Origin: Mesocentrotus franciscanus
Taxonomy: Eukaryota; Echinodermata; Echinoidea; Camarodonta; Strongylocentrotidae
Length of the DNA: 64,000 nucleotides
Reading direction: 5' to 3'
Assembly: GCA_037976565.1 (NCBI GenBank)
Contig: CP137672.1
Location: forward strand, 21,228,335 to 21,292,334
Part shown: positions 14,411 through 28,700 of the stretch, piece after piece
Numbering within the stretch: position 1 is the stretch's first letter
Layout: the number at the start of each line of letters is the position of its first letter
Made by a program: the position numbers and the translations under genes
Notes under the pieces: model-generated
Told to the model about the DNA's origin: nothing
What the model saw: the letters and a program-made list of their open reading frames with translations, nothing else
Databases searched by the model: none

Positions 14411-16660
14411 CTATTCCTCATCTTTACTCTATTTGTTATGCATAGCGAGATTGCTATCCATACTCATTTCTACCACAAAATAGTCAGCCACTGTTCTACT
14501 TTCCCTCGCTTTGAATATGAGCTGCGATAATACAATAACGATGACAGCGAGAGCTGGTTATAATAATGGGTTGGGCTAATGGAGACAGCTGTTGTAGAAT
14601 TCAAGCATTCTACCCTCCAACGAGCCTGGGTCTAATTACTGTAAGCATGCTACACTAATGGTGTGTGAATTATTCAAATATAGACATTGGCAGATTTCAA
14701 TTGCTAAAATTGAAATAAGTTTGGGCGCAAGCAATCAGTCGATACACCACAGTCAATGCTGGAAGAACTGTGCGTGTTAATTGGGTTAAATTTAATCCAC
14801 TATTTACGCTAGAAAAATACGATTGTGTAGATTGATGGTATTTCCATTTCCATGTCCATGCACATCAATACTGAGTAGAGTGCATTTTGTCATCAAATGA
14901 AATGACGTCCATTATACAGTACAGTATGTACATAATGTACATAATGTGTATGTACCAATACATACATGTACATGTACAGTATAAACTATTCTACTTTTTT
15001 AGTGAAAAATATGTATCATAATTTCAAACAAATCTTGATGTTTAAATCAGCATGTTTTATGGTATTTTGTATTTTGATATCATGCACAGTACTTGTCGGA
15101 AAAGTCTTATTTTTTCAAACAAATTTCAAATGGACTTTAATTTAAAACTACTGTAGTTAATTCAAAATATCAAGCTTTAGTAATAAATTTGAAATTAATC
15201 TAAACACAGATGTACATGTATAACCCAATAAAGGACAAAAGAACTCAAGACATGATCTGTGACTGTCATTATGAAAATTAATTTAAAAATATATATTCAT
15301 AAACATAATTGACAGTTAATTTTGTATAGCTACTGTACATGTAGATAAAAATTGACACTATCTACATGTACTATCTACAGTGTACCTTTATAATGTACAA
15401 TATGTCAGCTTTAAATATGATTGATAAAAAAAGCAAACAAAACAACACCAAAACAAAATAGTGTACAACTCTGAAATCTCAGGATACTACACATGAAATT
15501 GAATTATTAACATTACATGAACATAGGAGATTTTTCACTGCAAGACCATAAATCACCATATTTTAAATATCTTCGATCAAAACTATTGGTAAATACACTT
15601 TTAATGAATGTGTTTGTATTTACATGTCTGTATGCCAACTACAGTACATGTGTGCTCACGGTTACAGAGAAAGGGATTTGAATGGATTATCTCTAGATCT
15701 CATATCAAAGTTGGTCAATGATTTCTGAGTAATCCAGTTTAAGAGGATTTCTGAATGTTACACTGTAGTTAATATCAAGCAAATACATGTACATGTACAT
15801 GCCCCTCTCTCTCTCTCTCTCTCTCTCCAGCTTTCAATCATTTATTTACCATCATCGTTCGGTCTCTCCCCCCCCCCCCTCTCACTCACTCTTTCAATCA
15901 TTTAATTACCCCCATCCATCTGTACAGTATTATACTGTATATATGATCTCTAGATGCCTCAGTTAGTCTCTCTCTCTCCCTGTCTATGTCTCTATCTCTC
16001 CTTTCGTCCCCCACCCCTCTCTCTCTCTCTCTTGCTCTCTCTTTCTTTCCCCCTCTCTCTCCCCCTTTCTCTCTCCCTCCTTCATGTCCACTCTCCCTCT
16101 CTGCCACACCCACACTGTGGATACACGTACAAACCTTCCCTCTCCTTTTCAAACTCTCCATCCTTCTCTCACCACAGCTTTTCTTTCCCCTCCCTCTCTC
16201 TCTCTCTCTCTCTCCCCTTTCTCTCTCCCTCCTTCATGTCCACTCTCCCTCTCTGCCACACCCACACTGTGGATACACGTACAAACCTTCCCTCTCCTTT
16301 TCAAACTCTCCATCCTTCTCTCACCACAGCTTTTCTTCCCCCCTCCCTCTCTCTCTCTTCTCTCTCTCTCCCCCTTTCTCTCTCCCTCCTTCATGTCCAC
16401 TCTCCCTCTCTGCCACGCCCACACTGTGGATACACGTACAAACCTTCCCTCTCCTTTTCAAACTCTCCATCCTTCTCTCACCACAGCTTTTCTTTCCCCC
16501 TCTCTCTCTCTCTCTTCTCTCTCTCTCCCCCTTTCTCTCTCCCTCCTTCATGTCCACTCTCCCTCTCTGCCACGCCCACACTGTGGATACACGTACAGTA
16601 CAAACCTTCCCTCTCCTTTTCAAACTCTCCATCCTTCTCTCACCACAGCTTTTCTTTCAA

Positions 16661-16707
<47 letters not shown>

Positions 16708-19700
16708 TCATCTTTATCTACCTAGAAACAACACACCCCCACATTGGGGCGTAACAGATCTCCAGGTTATATATGCTTGACAAATAAAACTCGATCAACC
16801 CAGAACCAAAGTTCATTCAGAACAGAGGCGGTGGCTCCGCCCAGTACCAAGGTACATTAGCCTCTAGCAGCTACAAACATGAACAGTACATACATGTACA
16901 GTAGTACATGTACAGTACCTGTAACATTATACAGGGCTCCAAACTAAAGTGTTTGGGAAGGGGATCCAGATTGAAAATTTAAGAGTCTGTGTGGGTGAGC
17001 CCTATGTACAAATTCCAAATGTTTGGGGGTCAGGACTACTAGATTTTGGGTGCCTGACAGAAGGGCATTAGCAGTGTTAATTGTTAAACATCATCTGTTT
17101 AGAACCACAAGGCATTAAGTCTTTAATATAAGTTACATACTGTAGAGTTAATGCCTTTGTGGCTCCAAACAGGCAACATTCTGTAACACCAGAATCTTTC
17201 GCAAATTTGTAAAGATGAGGCATTTTTCGCATTATAAAGAAGTTTTCATGACTTGCAAAATGTCAGTGCAATATCTGTTGTACATTTTGGTTTACTGTGT
17301 AATTTGGTGATTTCCAGCACGAAACTTCCACAAATCTAAAATGCTAATGAAAATTAATTTCAGTTTCATGCATTAAATAATTTCAAGTGTTACAGTATTC
17401 CCCTAATGCCCTTGTGCCTGGATTATAACAGTAAACAAAGTATCTATATTTGCACTTTAATCCTTGCCATAGGACTGTTTCTTCCTTTTGTTTATACAGT
17501 CTAATTATAGACATACATGTATAATGAGGGCCGAAAATGAGTCGTATTTGCTTCCTTTGTACAATGTGTATGTTTTCTGTTGAAATAGCCTGGTATCATG
17601 TACAGTACGTGTATGAGCTTAAAATTAAAATAGAACTTCTTTCTATTTTGATCCATGCTAATGCAAATATTGATTTATTATCATCACCATCTTCATTTAC
17701 ATGTACCTCATGTGTTTTATTGTGAGTTTTACTAAGTTGCACCCAGCTGTACATGTACCTATAATTCATTTGATCTGTATGTTTGGAGTTTTATGCTGGT
17801 ACTGTATATATATTATTCAAACTATGGACTATTAAATATTCATGCTGTCGATAAATAATAGAAGTTTAAATACCTAAATTGAACTCGATGTATCAATTAG
17901 TGCTAGTAGTACTAGTATCAATAAAGGAAAAAAGGACTTGACAGCACATGTATACACCCTGTACATACATGTACATGTATTGTAGACTAACCAATTGCAC
18001 ATGCATGAGATTTGTCTCATATGACTTCTTTTATTTGAATTGCTCTTTTCATCAATTACCATTTGAATGTTACACAAGTAGTTTTAGGGTACGATGAATC
18101 AAAAGAAAGCAATTTTTTATTTGTTTGTTTTGGATCGGTTTTGGGGAAAGACACAAATGCTCCTCTTTGAAGAGGGGTATACACACCCTGTACTAGGCCT
18201 GTAGTAGTCATATTGTTTTTAATATATTTTGGAAACTGAAGACCATTATAATCAACCAAATACCACATTATACATGTACTGTGGTACAACTTTAAAGAGA
18301 AGGTTGAGTTCTGGGAAGATGTGAAAAATAATTTGTGAGCGTTATCATTGTATTATGCAAGTGTGGAAGAACATCAGAGAAAAAATGTTCACTGAAAAGC
18401 ATGGCTCTTCAAATGTTTTAATATTCTAAATATGGCATGTAACTAGTGCTGTAAGTCAGGCGCCATGTTCGGGTTCGGTTTGGTTCGGCAGAGTTCGGCA
18501 ATTTTTTACACGAACTTGGTTCGGTTCGGGGTTCGGTAATATAATAGCAAGCAGCGTTATAGCTCGTGGTCGGCACTGGGGGGGCGGGCGGCCGGACCTG
18601 CACGGAGGACTTCTGCCTACCACTCCTGATGAAAAAGACTGCTTCCGACCGGCACGAATTTCCCATATAAAAACTGCTTTAAACGTAACTATTTGTAAAG
18701 AAAAGTAGTACTTACATTCATATTTCCGTCTTCAATCGTGTTTTATTTGCAATTTTACAAGAATCATGTTTTCAATTTGACAATAATTGATATTTTTTAA
18801 AGATTTGCCGAGACGGTTATTGTCTAATGTTACGAGTCATGTAAGCTGCCATCTTGAATTTACCGATGTATACGTTATAATACACAGAGATAGCAGCCCA
18901 GGCTCGTTCGATTTCCGTTCTTTTAAATCTTTATGTTTAATAAGGTAAATAAAACAATTCAAACTTTTCCTGAATAAATAAATTAGAATACTATAATATG
19001 TATTTATTTCGTTATTTATATGTCAAAATTTGTCCGATATTGTTACAATAAATTTTTTTAATTTTTTAAATTTTTTTATTGATTGGGTTTGAGCCAAACT
19101 TGTTTTAATCAGCGCCCAGTACACACGTGTATTCTTGTTTATAGCTTGCGATCGCGACGTTGCAGAGGTCAGGATTTGGGATTTAAATTGCGTCAGTGAA
19201 GTCGCGCCCACGACTGGAGAGGCATGAATCACAAAGGAGGAAAATGGGAAAAAAGTAAATATAGAATGAGCAATCATGACATGAAAATTAGGTATAAAAT
19301 GACAAGTTAATTAGCCTGCAAAAACATTAAGATTTTTCTGCCGAACATCCGAACCAGGCCTTTGCGTTCGGTTCGGTTCGGTTCGGAAGTGCCATGTTCA
19401 GCGAACGTCCGTTCAGTTCGGCAGTTCGGCGGTTCGGCTACAGCACTACATGTAACATCATAAAAATTGGGGCAGATTTTTATGCCACATGTCCGTGTAG
19501 TCCCATATACATCTTTCTGTGTACAGTGCTTGTAACTTTACCAAGACTGGGCCCAATTTCTAATCATTTTGATGATTCCAGAACCTTTCACAATGCAATC
19601 GCATGACCAGAATTCAACTTTATCTGTAATGGTATTAAACATACCAACACTGGCCATGGCGATGGCCATGTACAGTACATGTAAAGTGTGTGCATGTTAT

Positions 19701-22700
19701 GAATGTAAACAATGATTTTCTCTCAAATGCCATGACATGGTGACCTTATCAATGCCTGTTTAATTGAGGCCATCTTGGTGCTTTCTTACATCAATTAAGA
19801 AAGTACATTCGCATCAAGACGGTAATGGCATTACAACACAACCACTATCTTCCATGCATTTACTCCTTTAATTTACATGTACTGTAGGTACTAGTCAAAA
19901 TTATGCAGAGAAATGTGCATTTATATACATGTATCACTCTTCAAATATTTGAAATATATATTGCAAAACATTTTTATGATTTTTGTTTCACAAATGGTAT
20001 TTAAATGTACAAGCAACAGCAAAAAAAACAAAAACAACAACAAATTGTCATTTTGTGTGTTGAAAGATGAATGGTATTCTTTTGTTATTGACACTGGAAT
20101 TTACTGACTGGAATACACTGTATACGAAATGCACTTTAAAAAGTCCAATTACTGTAGATGCAATTTATACAGTGCATAGTTTAGTTTTTAAAGATTAGGG
20201 GCTTATTTTAGTACTTTAGTACTTTTAAACCCATTGGCCATTACATACCAATACATGAACGAGAATCGGTTGGTTTCCGTATAGATTCGGAAATGAAAGA
20301 ATTCAGTAGCCAATTGGTTAAAAAGCAAAATGATTTTCATCAATTATAATTGATAAATTTAAAGTTTTATGGCAATTTTGTAATGGTTTGATGACATTGT
20401 GCTATATGCATCTACAATGCTACTTCAGCATTTTTACAGTCTCCTTGAAACTATAATAATACTGCAGTAACTGTACATGTCGTAACATCGGTACATGTAT
20501 TGGCAATAACTCTAGACAGTGTAAGCAAGAAGATGTAGCATTTGGAAAATGTCAAAATGCATTCGAACAGCTGAATATTGCTGCAGCTGCATTCTGCAAA
20601 CAAAATTACACTTTTTGCTTGGGACTGATTTCTTTTTGTTCTTGGGTAACATTTCCACTAGATATTTCATATATTTGTTATGAGCACCGTCTTTGTCAAT
20701 TATCTACAGACTTCCAGTTTCAGAATCGTTTCCCCTTTAATTGGAATTTTATAACAATACCAAACAGATCATGTGCATCCTACTTTTAACGATAACGTAT
20801 ACATGTACTGTACATTCTGTATTAGGCCAAATAAAAAAAATGAAGTGTTTCTCGTCTCCGCCCACCTCCTTTTTGGCAGCTGCCTCCTTTTTTAATACTA
20901 TTTACTAATTCAGAAGGAAAAAAAAAAATCATGTGATATACATTTTGTTTAAATAGCTTCTAAAGTGATACAAATGTCATACATTGCATCAGTTTACTCA
21001 CATACATGTACATGTAGCACAATATCTGTGAATAAATAGGCTTGGCCAGCTATAATTAGCGTGGCAGCCATCTTGGAAAAAAAAATTGCAAAAAAATTGC
21101 AAAATAGTAAATAGTAATGCCCTGCCTCCTCCTTTTTTTTAAAGTCCGGACACATAAATGTACAATGAATTCATGTGCTGTCATGGTGTTGTACTGTATG
21201 TAAGTGCACTTGTACAGATAATATATGAAAAGCCACTTACAGTGCACATGTACATGTACATGAACAGTACAATTGTACATGTAGAGTATGCATTTGGTTA
21301 GTGATACATGGTGATATTCAGTACTTTACCTTGTACTGTACATGTAGGTAATGCATATGTATATTAATGTACCGGCAAGCGATCAGTAAATGAGTCATCT
21401 TTCTATAGACAGTAGCCTATTCAACCCATACCCATGAATAATCTATCACATGAACATGCAGGCATAAACTAATCCTGTTGTAATGGATTGCAATATCGTA
21501 GCCCACTACCGTGTGAGTCAAAAAAAAGTTTACACCTAGAAAATTGCCAATTATTAAAAAAATCATCTATGAACAATAAATTATTATATATCTTATGAAA
21601 GAGCGTTTTATCCCAAATCATTTGGTACCATTTTTGTGTTGTATGTGTTCACGCTTGGATGAACAGGAGGCATTGTTTGCTAGAGTGCAAAAATCGACTT
21701 GCGCCAAAGTGATGCCTACAGTATGTGATATCTTGGGATTAAAGTGAGAGAATGAATTGAATGTATCAAATGAGATGCATTGCATACATGTATATGCTTT
21801 TTGCAGAAGCAAAGTCACACACACACACACACGCGTGCACAAATGTTCGTTGATATTTGATATTCGATATTTGATATGTGTGGCATGATTAATTTTGTTA
21901 GTGATGTTATTTGGATCTGCAATGACCGAATTAATATCCAAATCCCAATCGTTTTATTCAAACATCACATACCGGTAAGCAACTTTGGCGCAAGTCGATT
22001 GTTGCACTCTCGCAAACAATGCCTCCTGTTCATCCAAGCGTGAACACATATCGGTACCACACAAAAATGATACTAAATGATTCAGGATAAAACACTTTTT
22101 CATAAGATGTATAATACTTTACTGTTCATAGATGATTTATAAAATAATTAGCAATTTTCTAGGTGTAAACTTTTTTTGACTCACACTGTATATGTACATG
22201 TACATGTACTGTACATGGTTTAGTAGCATGCACAGATGTACAGGATCATTGTACGATAACCCTGCATAAGACACACCTACAGTACATGTAAATATACATG
22301 TACAGTACATGTACATGTACAAATATATACATGTACCGGTACTGTATACTCTGTGTTTAATATTGAACTGCTACAGTATGGCTACATTTTATGACATGAT
22401 GATAAAGAGTGTCTAAAAACTATTCTCTCATACGTACTGTACAATAAACATGCACATCCTTTTAATAGCCTACATGTACATGTACAGGTGTAGCAGGTGT
22501 TCCATGGGTCATGCTACATGTAAGTTTACATACATGTGTACATTTACAATGTACACTATACTTTGTACATGTACATTGTATTCAGCTGTTTGACACTTGG
22601 AGCAGTTGAAACGCCTATTGTAAGTCTCTTGGCGTGAATCATAAAACAGCTGAGGTACATGTACTGTACATATACATGTACATTGTACATATATGTATGT

Positions 22701-25700
22701 TCATGTTGTTTGTTGCCACATTCATTTAAATGTGAGCTTCATCCTACATGTATGTACAGTACATGTAAATGTACATGTACAGGTTGTATGTGTATTAAAT
22801 GTACATTACCAGGGTTCATATCAATTACATAATACATGTACAGCCTCCCCCGCCCCATACACACAACAAAAAACAGCCCAAAAGGAAAAGGAAAATGATG
22901 CCTCCACCATAGAGCGATTTTACAAAAATCCCATCAGTTCATTGGCCCTGCAAGATTGTACATGTACTGTACTGTACATGTACTGTACATGTCTTGAGTT
23001 TGAAGGAATTTGGCCATTGGTTCTACCGGTAATGATAATGCGATCACAATTTGTTTTTTCATACATAATGAGCCCCATGACCTTTGACCTCATGACCCCC
23101 ACATCTAATCAATTCATTGGCTCAGCAAGATACATACATTTACTGTACATGTATGTCTTGAGTTTGATGGTAACCGTTAATCGGTTCTAATGATGATGTG
23201 ATCAAGAGCCATTTTTGCATACATAATTAGCCCTGTGACCTTTGAACTTTGACCTTGTGACCCCCAAATTTAATCAGTTCATTGGGTCTGCAAGATACAT
23301 ACATGTCTTGTGTTTGATGGTAATCCGTAAATCGGTTCTAATGATAATGTGATCATGAGCTATTTTTTCATACATAATGAGCCCTGTGACCTTTGACCTC
23401 AGGACCCCAAAATCTAATCAGTTCATTGGCTCTGCAAGATACATACATGTCTTGAGTTTGATGGTAATCCGTAAATCGGTTCTAATGATAATGTGATCAT
23501 GAGCTATTTTTCATAATGTACATACTGTAATGAGCCTGTGTCCTTCGACCTCGAGAACGGGACGTACGGATGGACGAAAACATAATGCCTCTGGCTACTT
23601 TGTTGCGGAGCCATAAAAAGAGAAGGGGGACTTTCAACTGAACATTAATGATTTATCAGCTGTCATGTACATGCACTTAAAAAAAGAAGAATAAGAACAA
23701 AAAAATCAAGTGTAAAGTGCACTCAAATATCAGTACATAATAATATGTAGTACACTGTATATACAAGTGTACGGTTGAATCCTAGAATTAGGCCGTCAGC
23801 TGGAGAAATGAAAGGAAAGAATCAATTCAGAGCAGTCATAACAAGCCATAAATCTAACTTTCTGCAGTGTAATTCAGAATGACATCATACCGCAAATAAA
23901 CAGATGGGTCCGACATGTACACCTGTACCCGTAGAGGGTACATTTTTAATAAATTTGCAATTCATTCTTGATTTGTTACTTGTGTGAACCATAGACTCAT
24001 GAATGGCGACACACCCACTTCCTAAATCAACTCAGATGCCATTGGTTTTCTGCCAACTGTGAACCATAACTCTTGGTTTAAGTTACACATGGATAAAAGG
24101 TGAAAACAATGGCATTAAAATGGCAGCAGCAAAAATTGTGGAAGGGAATTCATATGCTCGCTGTCCGTGAGTTCATATATAGAATGTATGACTTCCCTGT
24201 AAAAGGTTTACTGACACCCTACCCTCAGCAAACAAACAAATAACAGAAACAACAACAACAAAACAGATGAACACTTTAACTATCTACATGTACATTGTAA
24301 ATGGGTATTACTTGAAGTCAAATTAGGTATTTGTAAAATAAAGAGCATTTAAACCAATATGTATTAAGTGACAACAGTTTACCTCTCTCCATAAAAGGCA
24401 CTTTTTATAAAGGCTACAGTATCCATCTTAACATCTAATGTACATTACATGTAGGCCCATTTCCACATCCCAAACACCATGTTGATAAATAATCGATTTT
24501 TTTTACTACCATTTACACTAATGGAAAAACCCATGAAAACCGTTGATGTTTGATCATACTGTTTTGGGGGTAAGAAGTGCACATGCGCGACTCGTCAGTC
24601 CCCTACATGTACATGTACATGCGTTAGCACAGAAGCAAGGAGAGTCACGTGAGCAAAAATCTGCATTTTACACACACACTGTACCCAAGTTTGCATTTAT
24701 ACTGCAAAAATTGGTGAAACTTTGGCAGACGTTTTTTAAAAAAAACACTCCTGAGGTGGATTTTTCAATTTCAATTTTTGTTGTCTTGTTTTGAATAGCA
24801 ACTACCGGCCAAACACCGGAATGTAAGAAAAATTGAAGATTTTCGGGTGCAGTGTAAATGCAACTATTGACTGGGAGTTCTAAAATTCACTTTCAACACA
24901 GAGAAATATGAGACAAAAAACTTACTTTCATCTGCCTGTGGTGCAGAGAGGATATCACTGTGCTTCTTCTTCACTTCATCCACATTCTTGGAGATCTTGT
25001 CAATATTATTTCTCACCTCTTCCACCTGCACAAAAGATAACAAATCAAAGAAAAGTCCATTTCTAAATTTCATATTATCCCACCCCCCAAACACACACAA
25101 CATGTATCTTCCACAGTACTTTTTTTATTTTGCTATTGACTTTAATATTGTTTGTTTACGGGTTCTTTAGGCATGCACAATAGGGCTGTGCATAACCGTG
25201 TAATGAGGTACTCGAGTACACTCCTAGGCTTACAGGCGAGTACTCTAATACTCAGACGCCATGTTTTTTTTTTGAATTTTTTTGAATTTTTTTTTTGCCA
25301 ACACCATACTACGAACTGTACGAACGTTCGTCTCTGAAAACCCACGCGATTTTACTTTAAGTTGCTGTTGAAAGCACCTATTTGTGCTTTTGAATTTTTG
25401 ACAAATAATTGAAACAATGTTATTTGTTTAAACTAAAGATGACAGACAAATATTCCTCCGAGTCCAAACAGAAATCCAGAGATTAGGCTCGACAAGAATA
25501 TGGACTTCAATATTATGAAGCTTACCTGTTCAAAGAACTCTTCCATGAACTTCTCTGATTCCACATTGACCGAGACCTCTGGGCCCACATCATCTTCCTC
25601 GTTCTGAAATCAATGCAAACAAAGGTTGTATGAAGATTTAGCCAATTCATCATGTTCATGCAGGATCAACGATAAAATACACAAGAGCGGCGAGTGATTT

Positions 25701-28700
25701 AGCTCTGGAAAGCTAAAAATTAGCTCTAGTAAACTGAAAAAGAGTTCTAGAAATATAACAATAAAATAGTTAAATATCACTGTGAGAAAATTGCACTTTT
25801 AACTCCAATCCTATAAGAGCTCCACAAACTAAAAAGTATTTTTTTACACAGCACATGCCACAGGACCATCATACAGGTCTACATGTACAGGGTACATTGT
25901 ACATGTATGTGTAGTTTTAAACTGTAAGTCTGCGAAATCTAAAAGTGTAAAAAAACAACCCACTCACGATGACACGGGACCAAAACAAGGAATTTCAAAG
26001 TTTTAAACTACAAGCAGCCCAAGCAGTTGTCATAACTACATGTACAAGCTGGTGAAACCTTGAAGTTAACACAGGCGCGGGGCCAGTGTACAATTAAAAC
26101 CCCGAAAAGTCGTAAAAGCTTTTGAATTCGTAACGGCTATCGAGGCCGTTTGGAGAGAGGAGCAAAATTCGTCCAAAATGCACCTTCGCGTATCTCCTTA
26201 TTTTACCACCAAAGATCGTGAATTTTTTAGAGCACCAACATAATGATAATATTATTATTCAAATAAATTTTCATTCAAAACTGTTTGGTATTATTAAAGA
26301 TATAGGTACTTTTCAGTTTCAGAGGTCTGTGAAAAGAGGCGTTTTTTCCAGACATAACCGAGCGACAATATGAATATGCAAACAATTAACATTTTACTAG
26401 ACTTTCAACTCCAGTCTCACTCTCAGCGAAGTTTCGTGTTTGAGCAGTTAGTAGTTTCGTGTAAAAATGCTTTCAAAACTAGGGAAGATTCATGAAAAGA
26501 CTGGAAACTACAACTATATCGGAGGTGTACGCATGCGCTGTTTGCTTCACCGCGCTCACAGGCCATGCATGCATACCATATATGGAAAATGCGTCATTGA
26601 TCAGCTGTATTTACGCTGTGGCTAAGGCAGGGCTACTGAGTCTAGTAAAGTCGATTGAGCTGAGTTACAATTACAGCAAAGAACTCCACCATATTTTCAC
26701 AGCTAGTACAGATTCTTATTTATTTGTAAGTCATTGTTTTGCTAAATTTCGAGTTTTTCGACCACACATCAGCATGTTTTACTCGTAACATTACAAAGAC
26801 CAAACCGTCGATGCTTCGATCATGAGATTCATACAAACACACCCGAGTCCAGAGCACACAGTGCAGTCCTGCACGTATCTACGGTACGTGTGACTACAAT
26901 TCACCAGCACGAACCCTTATAGATGGGACTAGTCCTACGCTTCCGCGAACGTTTTGCCCTGGGTTCGTTGATGACATTGCCTTCGATTTTTCCAGACATA
27001 ACCGAGTGACGTAAAATCATAAAAAGATATTCGGAGGAGAGCTTTAATATACTTCAATTTATCAGCTCCAACAGTCTCGATCTTGAGCAATGATGGAAAA
27101 TATGAAAAATACTGCAATATTTTCAGTGAAAAAAACACAAAAAATGGTGCTTCGTTTCGCACAGTTTTCCCTTTTAAAAATAGGATTTGACAACTAACTG
27201 CAATATTTATGAGTTAGAAAAACTCTTCTTCTTCAATTTGACGCTTTAAATATTTCATTTGGTGGTTTCTAAAGCGAGATATTACAGTTTAGCTGAGACT
27301 CTTTTGTAGCGGTTAAGCGTAAACAAGTTGTTTACTTTATGCAAATTAGGCTTCAAGGACGAAAGCTTTCGCACCGTTAATTATACACTGGCCCCGTGCC
27401 TGAACAGGCAACATGTATTTCCGTAATGTAACACATAAACCAGATTTAATGCATACACATGTACAGTGTACGTCTTTGTTAAGTGCCTTGTTACAAATCA
27501 TTTCGTTTGCCTGTTACAAACAAGTACATGTAATTGTATCTCAATAGTCTTGTGATGGCTCTTGGTTTAAAACTTTATGGGACATGTATAGATTTACTGT
27601 AAGTTACATGTATAGATTTACTGTAACTCCAGAAATTTTGCATGAAACGTCTACAAATTTCATGAGTGGTTCAAAGCTTTATGCAGTCAAGTACGGGTAA
27701 TTATTAAAATCAGGACTGACAGGGCAATCACTAATTCAAAAATGAGTTTTTAAAAATTCAGGCAATCCAGAGTAACTTTTGTTTGGGGAAAAAAGCACCC
27801 TACATAGTGTACATTGTACGTGTACCTGTTAATCGAGTGTTTTATCAGACTCATTTTTGACACATGGGAATTGAACCATTATATACTGTACTGTACGTAC
27901 AGGTACATGTACTGTGTAGCAGAATATCCATGTACTGTACAACGTTGTACCATACATGTACTGTACATGTATATACGGTGAATATAGAAAATGTATAAAG
28001 TAATGACTCCCTTCACAAACAATCATGAACAATCTATTCCTGCAGCCTTCAGTAATGGGTGATTAAACAAATAGTTTACCAACATTTCCTTGGCAACCAG
28101 CCTCCATATTTGGCATGACTGGCATGACTGACATGTTTGAGGGGCTTAGAGGGGCCAGTCACACAGTGGTACCACCTGTATGAAGTGATTAACATTCAGT
28201 CTGGAAATGGAAATTTGTTTACATGTACAATACAATACTGTAAAGTTTTGTAAACTATTGTTTGATAATACATGTACAAGTTATAAAGGGTACATGTGTC
28301 ATGTATCCGCCCCTCCAAAAAAAACTCTCTATCTCTGTCCCTCTCTTCATCTGACTATGGACACACTGCAGAGTATATTATGTATACTATAAATCTTACC
28401 TACAGATTTGTATATACATGTACATGTACATGTATATCAACAATTGTATGAATGATCATGGGTCACTTATTTAGTATAGTTTAAAGCCCAAGTCCACTCC
28501 GATTTTCACAAATTATAGCACGTTGTAAATAAATCAAAGGTTAAAACTGCCAAATATCACAGGCGTACTTGAATCAGGTGATTTTTAAGAGTGATTTTTG
28601 TTTCAGCTATTTCAAGCAAAACATTTAAATTGCTGTACGGATGATGTATGCTCCTCGCAACGAAAGTGCCAGGCTATTTTTGTAATGTAACCAAATTTAA

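Noticed and set aside
15954..16780. Long plus-strand open frames (213-266 residues) and minus-strand counterparts
   Set aside because: They are translations of a CT-rich minisatellite in all frames, with Ser/Leu/Pro repeats. CT repeats cannot form stop codons, so openness carries no information.
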